From: CAZOOM01 sp964460795
Lineage (GTDB): Bacteria > Omnitrophota > Omnitrophia > Omnitrophales > Aquincolibacteriaceae
Length of the DNA stretch: 6,506 nucleotides
Direction of reading: 5' to 3'
Assembly (NCBI GenBank): GCA_964460795.1
Contig: CAYWRU010000113.1
Location: 1-6,506 of the forward strand
Below the pieces are notes generated by a model, which was not told the DNA's origin, made no database searches, and saw only the letters and a list, made by a program, of their open reading frames with translations. A program made the translations under genes and the position numbers. Of this stretch, positions 1 to 4,935 are shown one piece after another (position 1 is the stretch's first letter; every line of letters begins with the position of its first letter).

Positions 1-39
1 AGAAATCCACCCCCAAAAAGTCCAAAATTTTTTTTTGGA

Positions 40-75
40 AAGTGAGTGTATCGACAAACCCAAATACACTCACTT
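40..75. repeat. nested hairpin in left arm
   Basis: AAGTGAGTGTAT (40-51) is the perfect reverse complement of ATACACTCACTT (64-75), with a 12-nt loop at 52-63. It lies inside the left arm of the 290-bp inverted repeat, so the arm can fold on itself as well as with the opposite arm. Confidence 0.85.
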
Positions 76-99
76 TTAAAAAACACGAATTATTTTATA

Positions 100-137
100 T
101 GGGTTTCGTTCCCATCTATTTTTATGTGGGAACACGT
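100..137. repeat. degenerate GGGAAC/GTTCCC sites in IR centre
   Basis: The single-stranded centre of the 290-bp element contains CGTTCCCA (107-114) and TGGGAACACGT (127-137). GTTCCCA and TGGGAAC here form a 7-bp stem with a 12-nt loop. Each resembles one half of the TGGGAACGCGTTCCCA palindrome found upstream of genes at 3138, 4319 and 4851. This links the fold-back element to the other repeats of the window. Confidence 0.6.
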
Positions 138-215
138 CGGAAAAACTTCAAAACTAAAATTTGATTTTGGAAAACACCATAATCAGTTCTCTGCAGATTA
201 ATTCGTGTTTTTTAA

Positions 216-251
216 AAGTGAGTGTATTGAGGTTGGGCGATACACTCATTT
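216..251. repeat. nested hairpin in right arm
   Basis: AAGTGAGTGTAT (216-227) pairs with ATACACTCATTT (240-251), 11 of 12 as DNA, with a 12-nt loop. The single change pairs G218 with T249, which would be a G-U wobble in plus-strand RNA. It is the mirror copy of the hairpin at 40-75. Four of the eight differences between the two arms fall in this loop. Confidence 0.8.
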
Positions 252-290
252 TCCCAAAAAAAAAATTGGACTTTTTGGGGGTGGATTTCT

Positions 291-465
291 CTAGATGACT
301 TTCCGTACCCCCTCCATACATTTTGAGTGGGGTTAGTCTGAAACTCTATCTTGGCTCCAGACGCCTGTGAATGGTCTAGATGTGATTATTCTTGATTTGA
401 TGTAATTTCGAAATCGAAATTTATTGAGGGGTCAGAACTTCATTTCTATTTGTTTTGAACTGTTT
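291..465 (+). promoter_or_regulatory. dUTPase upstream region with short inverted repeat
   Basis: No coding region is visible between the fold-back element and the dUTPase start. The 70 bases nearest the gene are AT-rich. An inverted repeat, AATTTCG (404-410) and CGAAATT (415-421) separated by AAAT, ends 44 nt before the ATG at 466 and could be a regulator site or core promoter element. The octamer TCTAGATG occurs twice (290-297 and 375-382), which may be chance. Promoter function is inferred from position only. Confidence 0.4.
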
Positions 466-924
466 ATGGAGGATTGCGGGGTGTGCGTTGAATTGGACGA
501 TGAGCTGGCGGTTGCGCCGAGACGGGCGATGGAGGGCGACGTGGGGTACGACCTGTGCTCGGTCGAGACGTGCGTTGTGCCCGCGGGTGGTCGAATGCTG
601 GTCGACACCGGCATCAAGATCGAGGTGCGCACGCCTCCCGCGCTTGCCGCGCTTGGCCTGGTCTATCACCCCGAGATCAAGGGGCGGAGCGGGCTTGCGG
701 CCAGACACCAGATCGACGTTGCGGCGGGGCAGATCGACCTCGGCTACCGCGGACGCATCCGTGTGTGTCTTGTGAACCACGGCAGCGCGGACTTTGTGGT
801 GCGGCCGGGCGACCGGATCGCGCAGCTGAAGTTCTCTGTCGTGGCGCTGCCGCAGATTGCCGTCGGCGCGGTTTCGGCGTCGGAGCGCGGCACGGGCGGT
901 TTTGGATCGACCGGAATAAACTAA
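466..924 (+). CDS. dut: dUTPase (deoxyuridine 5'-triphosphate nucleotidohydrolase)
   Basis: The enzyme hydrolyses dUTP to dUMP and pyrophosphate, keeping uracil out of DNA and supplying dUMP for dTMP synthesis; the family is a homotrimer. The 152-aa product is of normal family length and shows all five trimeric-dUTPase motifs in order: motif 1 GDVGYDL (24-30), motif 2 GRSGLA (73-78), motif 3 GQIDLGYRG (88-96) with the expected catalytic Asp91 and uracil-stacking Tyr94, motif 4 RPGDRIAQL (113-121), and the C-terminal P-loop-like motif 5 RGTGGFGSTG (141-150). The frame is open upstream to a TTG at 424, but ATG 466 is preferred because it gives the usual N-terminus and the upstream codons are AT-rich and unlike the gene. 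No Shine-Dalgarno site is seen. The stop overlaps the convergent two-TM gene by 4 nt. The gene is common in large DNA viruses and in cells; active-site residues are intact. Confidence 0.97.
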   Translation: MEDCGVCVELDDELAVAPRRAMEGDVGYDLCSVETCVVPAGGRMLVDTGIKIEVRTPPALAALGLVYHPEIKGRSGLAARHQIDVAAGQIDLGYRGRIRVCLVNHGSADFVVRPGDRIAQLKFSVVALPQIAVGAVSASERGTGGFGSTGIN

Positions 925-1193
925 AAATATGTATTATGTATTGTTTCGCGGTAGACTGCGCGCACGCAGTCCCAGCCGAGCAGCGCGACGAGGCCGAGCA
1001 CGATGCCGGCCGCAACAAAGATCAACAGCTTGATGTACAGGATGTCCCACAGCAGGCCGAGCCGCTGGTTGACCGCGGGGTGGTCGGAGTTGAGCACGAA
1101 ATACACGACGCACACATACATGGCGAAGCACGCCACGATCAGCGCCGCTCCCAACGAACACTTGCCGCCCCTCCAAAGCAACGAAATTAGCAT
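921..1193 (-). CDS. small two-TM membrane protein, unknown function
   Basis: A 90-aa product with two clear hydrophobic segments, about residues 14-34 and 52-73, joined by a polar loop of some 17 residues (around NSDHPAVNQR) and ending in a short polar tail. No family is recognised. The start is the only methionine before TM1; it lies in a TAAATG context and faces the nuclease gene across a 19-bp spacer. Its 3' end overlaps the dUTPase stop by 4 nt. The plus-strand frame through this region is also open (from 1003), but its translation is low-complexity and polar, while the minus frame gives a well-formed membrane protein, so I take the minus strand as coding. Small proteins of this design are typical virion or host-membrane proteins of large DNA viruses; that role is inferred. 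Confidence 0.75.
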   Translation of the reverse strand: MLISLLWRGGKCSLGAALIVACFAMYVCVVYFVLNSDHPAVNQRLGLLWDILYIKLLIFVAAGIVLGLVALLGWDCVRAVYRETIHNTYF

Positions 1194-1212
1194 TTATTTT
1201 TTGTTTTGTCGA
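1194..1212. promoter_or_regulatory. 19-bp divergent promoter spacer
   Basis: Only 19 AT-rich bases (TTATTTTTTGTTTTGTCGA) separate the ATG of the two-TM gene (minus) from the ATG of the FEN1-like gene (plus). Both genes must be transcribed from here or from inside each other. The bases TCGAATGGG across the nuclease start also occur at the start of the ORF at 3243. On the minus strand the start is TAAATG, as at 6073-6078. Function is inferred from position and composition. Confidence 0.5.
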
Positions 1213-2481
1213 ATGGGGTTCAAAGCAACCGCGGAAATCATCCGCTTCATCGAGGGTGTGCGCGGCGTCAAGCTCGAGACGATCGACGCGTCCGAATTCC
1301 ACGTCGTCGTCGACTTCCTGGCCAACCTGATCCCCGCCATGTGCACACGCGAGAGCGTCGACGAGCTTGCGCGCGTGGACGAGGTGGTCGCGAACATGAT
1401 CCTGCGCCACGGCGCCAAGTGCGTCAGCATCCTGCTCGAGTCCGCGAACGTGCCCCGGATCAAGAGCGAGGTGCAGCAGGCCCGCGACGGCGAGACGCTT
1501 TCGCCCGAGGGCGTCGCGAGCTTCATGCAGCAGTGGGCCGGCGAGTCCACCGCGCCCTACCACTCGATCGCGCCCGAGATCGGTGCCAAGATTGACGCCA
1601 CCGACGACGCGTCCATGCGCTCCAAGCTGCTGCGCCGCGTGACTGACAAGCTGCGCCGCACGCGCGAAGTTCGTTCCGTCATCAGCAAGCAGGCGCTCAG
1701 CCGGCTGAAGGAGCGTCTGCAAATTCCGTATGCGATCCACGGCGACACGATCGACGTGCACAACATGGACGCACCCGTGCCGCTGGACGCATTCGTGCCC
1801 GGCGAGGGCGAGTTCAAGATCGGCGTGCATGTGCGTGCGGCGGTCGTGCACGACAGGCCCGTGCTTGCGATGACGTGCGACAGCGACGCGATCTTTGTGA
1901 TGCTCTACGCGCTGCCGCCCAGCCCGCGCGCCGGTCAGTTTGTGCTGCGCGTGCGCGACAACCTGTATGACATTGGCGCGCTGCGGAGCTCGTTTGCCAC
2001 GCGCGCGGAGATGGATCGTTGGACGCTCCAGTGGATGATGCACGGCACGGACTACTTCAAGAACCCGCCCGGCCTCGGAAAGGAGCGGCTGACGCGCGGC
2101 TACGACCGCTTCGGGCGCCACATGCTCGCGGACGCAATCCACTACCGCGGCACGACGCCCGTGCTCGACGAGGAGCTGGTGCTGCAGTACTGGTTCCTGC
2201 TGTCGAAGTTCACCAAGCTCGTCGCGAAGGAGTTGCCGACGAAGCCACCGGAGACCCTGCTGCTGCAGTGCTTCGCGGGCGGAAGGTGCGACCGCGCTGC
2301 GCTGGCGGAGCGGATGACGAACGCGGCCGGCGACGCGGCGTACGAGCAGTATAAGCGCGACAACGCGCAGCTTGCGCGCCGGCTGCACTGGAACCTGGTC
2401 TACTTCTTCGGCGCGGGGCGCGAGGCGGAGCCGGATTGGGAGGCTTTTAAAATGCAAGACAATAAAGACGTGCCGAACTAG
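1213..2481 (+). CDS. FEN1/XPG/XRN-superfamily 5' nuclease (poxvirus G5-like)
   Basis: A 422-aa product, close in length to poxvirus G5-type FEN1-like nucleases. It probably cleaves flap or branched DNA in replication, repair or recombination. Metal-ligand positions of FEN1 can be matched by eye: Asp34 in VVVDFLANL; Glu76 in ILLESANVPRIK where FEN1 has Asp86, followed by the basic K-x-E...R pattern; Glu198 and Glu200 in PGEGEFKI (FEN1 Glu158/160, very like the XRN exonuclease motif PGEGEHKI); Asp223 and Asp225 in TCDSDA; Asp280 in HGTDYF, followed by PPGLGK (285-290), a helix-hairpin-helix type turn. The N-terminus Met-Gly-Phe resembles the MGI start of FEN1, whose Gly2 is functional; this selects ATG 1213 over in-frame starts from 1003 that would overlap the opposing gene. 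The C-terminal 120 residues are not recognised. The last dozen codons become AT-rich, probably carrying the promoter of the next gene. Superfamily call firm; exact substrate unknown. Confidence 0.85.
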   Translation: MGFKATAEIIRFIEGVRGVKLETIDASEFHVVVDFLANLIPAMCTRESVDELARVDEVVANMILRHGAKCVSILLESANVPRIKSEVQQARDGETLSPEGVASFMQQWAGESTAPYHSIAPEIGAKIDATDDASMRSKLLRRVTDKLRRTREVRSVISKQALSRLKERLQIPYAIHGDTIDVHNMDAPVPLDAFVPGEGEFKIGVHVRAAVVHDRPVLAMTCDSDAIFVMLYALPPSPRAGQFVLRVRDNLYDIGALRSSFATRAEMDRWTLQWMMHGTDYFKNPPGLGKERLTRGYDRFGRHMLADAIHYRGTTPVLDEELVLQYWFLLSKFTKLVAKELPTKPPETLLLQCFAGGRCDRAALAERMTNAAGDAAYEQYKRDNAQLARRLHWNLVYFFGAGREAEPDWEAFKMQDNKDVPN

Positions 2482-2487
2482 AAAAAA
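2440..2487 (+). promoter_or_regulatory. probable promoter inside nuclease gene tail
   Basis: Composition switches from GC-rich to AT-rich at the last codons of the nuclease gene (TTTTAAAATGCAAGACAATA and on), and the next ATG follows the TAG stop after six A residues. If the downstream gene has its own transcript, its promoter must lie here. Inference from composition and spacing. Confidence 0.35.
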
Positions 2488-3069
2488 ATGGTGGACGCCG
2501 ACCTTTTAAATCGAAGCCAGAAGATCGCGGTGGTGCTGCTGGCGACCGTCTGCGCCGCCACGGCGTTCTATCCGTTCGGCTCGTCGCTTGCGGGGTTCGC
2601 GATCAGCACGCCGGAGTGGCTGTTCGGGCTGGAGGCCTTCCTGCTCGGGGCGTTCGCGTTTGTGGGCCTGCTGACACTTCTCGACGCCAAGTTCCGCCTC
2701 TGGCACCTACACTACAACCCGGAAACAGCGGTGCCGCCTTTGGGCAGCAGACTGTTCGTTCCGTACGCGTGCACGATCGGCGTGCTGACGTCCGGCCCGG
2801 GCTTCTTTTTGTTCCTGTCATGGTGGCTGCGCTATCCCGAAATCGAGACGCGCTCGGCGTTCCTTGCGTCCGGCGACTACGCAATGGAGTCGTACGCCGC
2901 GTCGTGCGCAGTGAGCATCGCAGGAAAGATCGCATGCGCGACAGCAGTGCTTGTCATGATTTTTGTGGACAGGCTGCACGCCAACTGGATTGACCTTCTG
3001 CGTTTCCACCTGCGGTCTGAGCACGGGATTGTGCTAATGGACAGGGCGGGCACGCGAAGAGTGCTATAA
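2488..3069 (+). CDS. four-TM integral membrane protein, unknown function
   Basis: A 193-aa product with four hydrophobic segments at about residues 13-30, 44-66, 92-113 and 138-160. The N-terminus is short and polar (MVDADLLNRSQK), and the C-terminal tail of about 33 residues is basic and hydrophilic (HLR, DRAGTRR), probably facing the cytosol or virion interior. Between TM2 and TM3 lies a soluble loop with KFRLWHLHYNPE. Cysteines are few and scattered. No family is recognised; it could be a virion envelope or internal membrane protein. It starts 6 nt after the nuclease stop, and codon use is as GC-rich as in the nuclease. No ribosome-binding site is seen. An AATAAA lies 40 nt after the stop (3109-3114), which may or may not be used for polyadenylation. 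Confidence 0.85.
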   Translation: MVDADLLNRSQKIAVVLLATVCAATAFYPFGSSLAGFAISTPEWLFGLEAFLLGAFAFVGLLTLLDAKFRLWHLHYNPETAVPPLGSRLFVPYACTIGVLTSGPGFFLFLSWWLRYPEIETRSAFLASGDYAMESYAASCAVSIAGKIACATAVLVMIFVDRLHANWIDLLRFHLRSEHGIVLMDRAGTRRVL

Positions 3070-3122
3070 GGGTTTCTTAATCTGCGTTTGAATAGCAAAT
3101 GATGCACAAATAAAAAGGATGC

Positions 3123-3209
3123 TGAAATTTTTGAATCTGGGAACGCGTTCCCATGCAAAATAAAGGAAAAGTTATGAATTTTTCATACTGTTCCCAATTT
3201 TTCATTATC
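3123..3209 (+). repeat. 87-bp repeat unit, copy A
   Basis: This stretch aligns with 4836-4923 at roughly 85% identity by eye, with one 1-base indel. It contains a perfect 16-bp palindrome (3138-3153), then AAGGAAAAGTT, a run of T-rich sequence with TTTTTCATA, and a further half-site GTTCCCA (3190-3196). Both copies stand just upstream of a plus-strand gene, so a promoter or regulatory role is likely. Similarity fades sharply on both sides. Confidence 0.8.
3138..3153. promoter_or_regulatory. 16-bp palindrome TGGGAACGCGTTCCCA
   Basis: A perfect palindrome, 89 nt upstream of the ATG at 3243 and 68 nt past the stop of the four-TM gene. The centre is ACGCGT, the MluI cell-cycle box sequence known from yeast, though a link is only a possibility. 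Single-base variants occur at 4319-4334 and 4851-4866. It is likely a dimeric protein-binding site; a DNA or RNA hairpin is the alternative. Confidence 0.7.
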
Positions 3210-3242
3210 TCTGGTTTTGTATTATCTATAAAGTATTTTCGA

Positions 3243-3521
3243 ATGGGAGAGACTTTCATAGATAATGTTATGGCTTCATTTGGGAGCTCAAATTGCAAAA
3301 TAGTAAAAAAGGATTTATTATTGGGTTCTATGCGACCAAACTACATTTGTTACCATGTGCATATCAGTTCCTGTTACACGCCAGATGCAATGGATAAAGT
3401 CTGCGAAATTGCACGTAAGAACGGATTCGTGAAGATAGGTGGGGGGCCTGAACACATGATATTTTATAGGAAAGGTGTATGTTCCGTGAAATTCTTTTTT
3501 GGTCTTTTGAGCACAATGTAA
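3243..3521 (+). CDS. small AT-rich hypothetical protein (GPEH family, member 1)
   Basis: A 92-aa product without recognisable domain, TM segment at its chosen start, or signal peptide. It looks like a small alpha/beta protein, with likely strands NYICYHVHIS (33-42) and SVKFFFG (81-87) and a helix DAMDKVCEIARK (48-59). It shares GPEH at residues 68-71, plus Gly14, Asn17, Tyr37, Ile41 and Phe62, with the 94-aa ORF at 4496-4780. ATG 3243 has the same TCGAATGGG context as the nuclease start and sits downstream of the repeat unit as the GIY-YIG gene does. An in-frame ATG at 3174 inside the repeat would add 23 residues with a hydrophobic stretch (FFIISGFVLSI). Base use is far more AT-rich than in flanking genes, suggesting separate origin or weaker codon selection. 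It ends 14 nt before the stop of the convergent 235-aa gene. Confidence 0.6.
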   Translation: MGETFIDNVMASFGSSNCKIVKKDLLLGSMRPNYICYHVHISSCYTPDAMDKVCEIARKNGFVKIGGGPEHMIFYRKGVCSVKFFFGLLSTM

Positions 3522-3535
3522 TAAATGATTCTACA

Positions 3536-4243
3536 TTATTTTTGCTTGTAAGTCACACGCACAAACTGGCTATCTTCGGCCAACGGATCGACGCCGAACT
3601 CCGCGTTTGCGCCCGCAGGCACACTAATCCGATGCATAATCACGGAAATCCCGCCGCTGTCGAACTCGTAGATGCTATTTTTGGCAAGATCGTAGAATAG
3701 CTTGCGGAAGCCGTCCATGCCGCCATCCCCGAGAAGCGCGCCGATTTTGGCGATGCGCGTCTGGGCTGCCTCGACCAGATCGAGCGGCATATACGACGGA
3801 TACATCTGCGTTACAAATACGAGCAGGTCTTTCGGCACACCGAGGGTATCGTCGCTATAAGTGGGCTCGAAGGTGGGGCGTTGCACATTGATAATGCGCA
3901 TCGCCGCTATGATCGCGTCCTTGTTGGCAAGCAGCGTCCTGAGGATTTCGCCAAATCGTGGGTCCACGATCTCGTTCCTTTCGCATAGAGCCCTCTCGTC
4001 GGACGTAGTTGGCAGCGCGACGTGGCGCCCCGTGCGCGGACACACGACGACCTCGTATCCCATTTTGCGCAGCGCGTTGGCAACCGGGAACACTTTCTCA
4101 TACGGAATAAAAAAACCGCGTCTGCCGTCATGGGTTGGGGCTGGCGAATACTCGGTCACGACGATGCCGGCCGAAACGGCCTCGTCGATGCTAGTGATGC
4201 TGGCCAAATCGCGCATCTTATCTTGGAAAATGGCAGCATTCAT
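3536..4243 (-). CDS. hypothetical protein, 235 aa
   Basis: A soluble-looking alpha/beta protein with no TM segment, signal peptide or family I recognise. Composition and codon use match the GC-rich genes of the window rather than the AT-rich ORFs on either side, which supports it being real. Visible features are an N-terminal acidic-helical part (residues 1-25), THDGRRGFFIPYEKVFPVANALRKMGYEV (about 37-65), where a helix follows a strand, and VVCPRTGRHVALP (66-78), with a lone Cys-Pro. A helical stretch DGFRKLFYDLAKNSIYEF (177-194) precedes strand-like GGISVIMHRISVP (197-209). The start ATG 4243 is the first in frame, 75 nt from a 16-bp palindrome at 4319-4334 that probably belongs to its promoter. 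The 3' end faces the 92-aa ORF across 14 nt. Confidence 0.8.
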   Translation of the reverse strand: MNAAIFQDKMRDLASITSIDEAVSAGIVVTEYSPAPTHDGRRGFFIPYEKVFPVANALRKMGYEVVVCPRTGRHVALPTTSDERALCERNEIVDPRFGEILRTLLANKDAIIAAMRIINVQRPTFEPTYSDDTLGVPKDLLVFVTQMYPSYMPLDLVEAAQTRIAKIGALLGDGGMDGFRKLFYDLAKNSIYEFDSGGISVIMHRISVPAGANAEFGVDPLAEDSQFVRVTYKQK

Positions 4244-4286
4244 TTCACCCGGTCAGTCGAATGCTAAATATAGTTATGAATAAATA

Positions 4287-4541
4287 ATGCGAATGAATTT
4301 GAAATGGCGGATTGATTCTGGGAATGCGTTCCCAGGTTTCTATCTTCGGACGGCTGGGATAGTTCGTGCTTTGTTCGGGATCAAACAAAGTGCGATAAAC
4401 GCGGTTGTGCAAAATCCTAATGGTATCAATCGCATGAAATTTGTATGGAGTTGTAATGAAAAACATTTATTTTGTATGGATGGTTTGTCAACATTTCAAA
4501 CACTGTTCATGATGCAATTGAATTTAAATTGCAGAACATAA
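4287..4541 (+). CDS. doubtful 84-aa ORF
   Basis: An ATG-started frame across otherwise unassigned AT-rich sequence. The palindrome at 4319-4334 lies inside it as codons 11-16 (SGNAFP), and its 3' end overlaps the minus-strand 94-aa ORF by 46 nt, more than any other gene pair here. The middle part, FYLRTAGIVRALFGIKQSAI (19-38), reads like real protein and faintly recalls the DNA-binding start of Bro-N-type viral domains, but the match is too weak to name. It may be a gene remnant, a short real gene or chance. If false, 4244-4495 holds only the palindrome. Confidence 0.25.
   Translation: MRMNLKWRIDSGNAFPGFYLRTAGIVRALFGIKQSAINAVVQNPNGINRMKFVWSCNEKHLFCMDGLSTFQTLFMMQLNLNCRT
4319..4334. promoter_or_regulatory. 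16-bp palindrome copy TGGGAATGCGTTCCCA
   Basis: This is the exact reverse complement of the copy at 4851-4866 and differs at one base from the perfect palindrome at 3138-3153. One flanking base pair (C4318, G4335) extends it. It lies 75 nt upstream of the ATG of the minus-strand 235-aa gene. The sequence around it does not otherwise match the 87-bp repeat units, so the palindrome can occur alone. Confidence 0.65.
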
Positions 4542-4780
4542 TTCGTGCTTGGATCATGAACACTTGCATGCTCAGGGCCCCAATCGGTAAAAGAAAAGTT
4601 GGTTCCTTTCATTCCCTTATCGAAAAAGGAAAATATATCAGATGGTGGATAGCGTTGAATATTTATATAGTATATGCAAAACCCGATGTGTGATTTGAAA
4701 TTTTTACACTCTATAGAATAGGGCGGGTTGTTAAGAGCACCCAAAGCACTGCAAATCAAGCCTTTTGCCTCATTATTCAT
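4496..4780 (-). CDS. small AT-rich hypothetical protein (GPEH family, member 2)
   Basis: A 94-aa product from ATG 4780; an upstream TTG two codons earlier is unlikely to be used. No domain or TM segment is recognised. Aligned without gaps to the 92-aa product of 3243-3521 over residues 1-71, it shares Gly14, Asn17, Tyr37, Ile41, Phe62 and Gly-Pro-Glu-His at 68-71. Hydrophobic positions also match (ICSALG against VMASFG; FCIYYINI against YICYHVHI), and both end in alternating hydrophobics (VLQFKFNCI against SVKFFFGLL). Base composition is AT-rich as in that ORF. It diverges from the GIY-YIG gene, and the palindrome at 4851-4866 lies 70 nt from this start and 69 nt from the other. Its 3' end overlaps the doubtful 84-aa ORF. 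The family resemblance raises its credibility, but expression is unproven. Confidence 0.5.
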   Translation of the reverse strand: MNNEAKGLICSALGALNNPPYSIECKNFKSHIGFCIYYINIQRYPPSDIFSFFDKGMKGTNFSFTDWGPEHASVHDPSTNYVLQFKFNCIMNSV

Positions 4781-4835
4781 GATCAAGAAAATTATGCTTA
4801 GATCAAGAATATTGATGTGAATTTTTCAAGGATGA

Positions 4836-4923
4836 TGAAAAGTTTGAAGTTGGGAACGCATTCCCATACAAAATATAAGGAAAAGTTGTGAAATTTTCAT
4901 ATCGTTCCCAACTTTTCATCATC
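4836..4923 (+). repeat. 88-bp repeat unit, copy B
   Basis: Second copy of the unit at 3123-3209, about 85% identical by eye with one extra base. It carries the palindrome variant at 4851-4866, AAGGAAAAGTT (4877-4887) and the extra half-site GTTCCCA (4904-4910), 37 nt past the palindrome as in copy A (36 nt). It ends 12 nt before the ATG of the GIY-YIG gene. It probably contains that gene's promoter and perhaps the promoter of the divergent 94-aa ORF. Confidence 0.8.
4851..4866. promoter_or_regulatory. 16-bp palindrome copy TGGGAACGCATTCCCA
   Basis: One base from the perfect palindrome at 3138-3153. It lies almost exactly midway between two divergent start codons (70 nt to ATG 4780 on minus, 69 nt to ATG 4936 on plus), as expected for a shared symmetric regulator site. 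A transcription terminator is unlikely here, since no gene ends nearby. Confidence 0.65.
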
Positions 4924-4935
4924 ACTGATTATAAA

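Larger units (their letters stand above)
1..290. repeat. 290-bp inverted-repeat (fold-back) element
   Basis: Bases 1-92 are the reverse complement of 199-290, aligning without gaps and with 8 mismatches by eye (about 91% identity). The spacer is 93-198. Both ends read AGAAATCCACCCCCAAAAAG inward, and the inner ends are a perfect 30-bp match (63-92 with 199-228). A tract of A/T near 25-36 and its partner hold the longest imperfect stretch. The arms encode no protein. The left end coincides with the window edge, so the repeat may be longer than seen. Candidates are a MITE-like element, a replication or terminal-type structure, or a regulatory hairpin. No target-site duplication can be judged because the left flank is missing. 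Confidence 0.93.

Noticed and set aside
1..290. CRISPR array or tandem repeats
   Set aside because: The repeats are a single inverted pair with nested hairpins, not regularly spaced direct repeats.
555..1190. A 211-codon plus-strand open frame across the dUTPase and the two-TM gene
   Set aside because: Its composition is Arg/Ala/Gly/Asp-rich and featureless, and it conflicts with two better-supported genes.
1003..1212. N-terminal extension of the nuclease to an ATG at 1003
   Set aside because: The extra 70 residues are antisense to the two-TM gene and unlike the nuclease family, whose members begin Met-Gly.
934..2457. A 507-codon minus-strand open frame opposite the nuclease gene
   Set aside because: It is rich in Arg, His, Ala and Val with no motifs, as expected from the complement of a GC-rich gene, while the plus frame carries the FEN1-type active site.
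3138..3153. Palindrome as a transcription terminator of the four-TM gene
   Set aside because: The stem has no loop and no U-tract directly after it, and the copies at 4319 and 4851 lie upstream of genes rather than after them.
4877..4890. AAGG seven nt before GTG 4888 as a bacterial ribosome-binding site, implying a phage
   Set aside because: No other gene here has a Shine-Dalgarno site, and the same bases recur as part of a repeat unit; ATG 4936 gives a better start.
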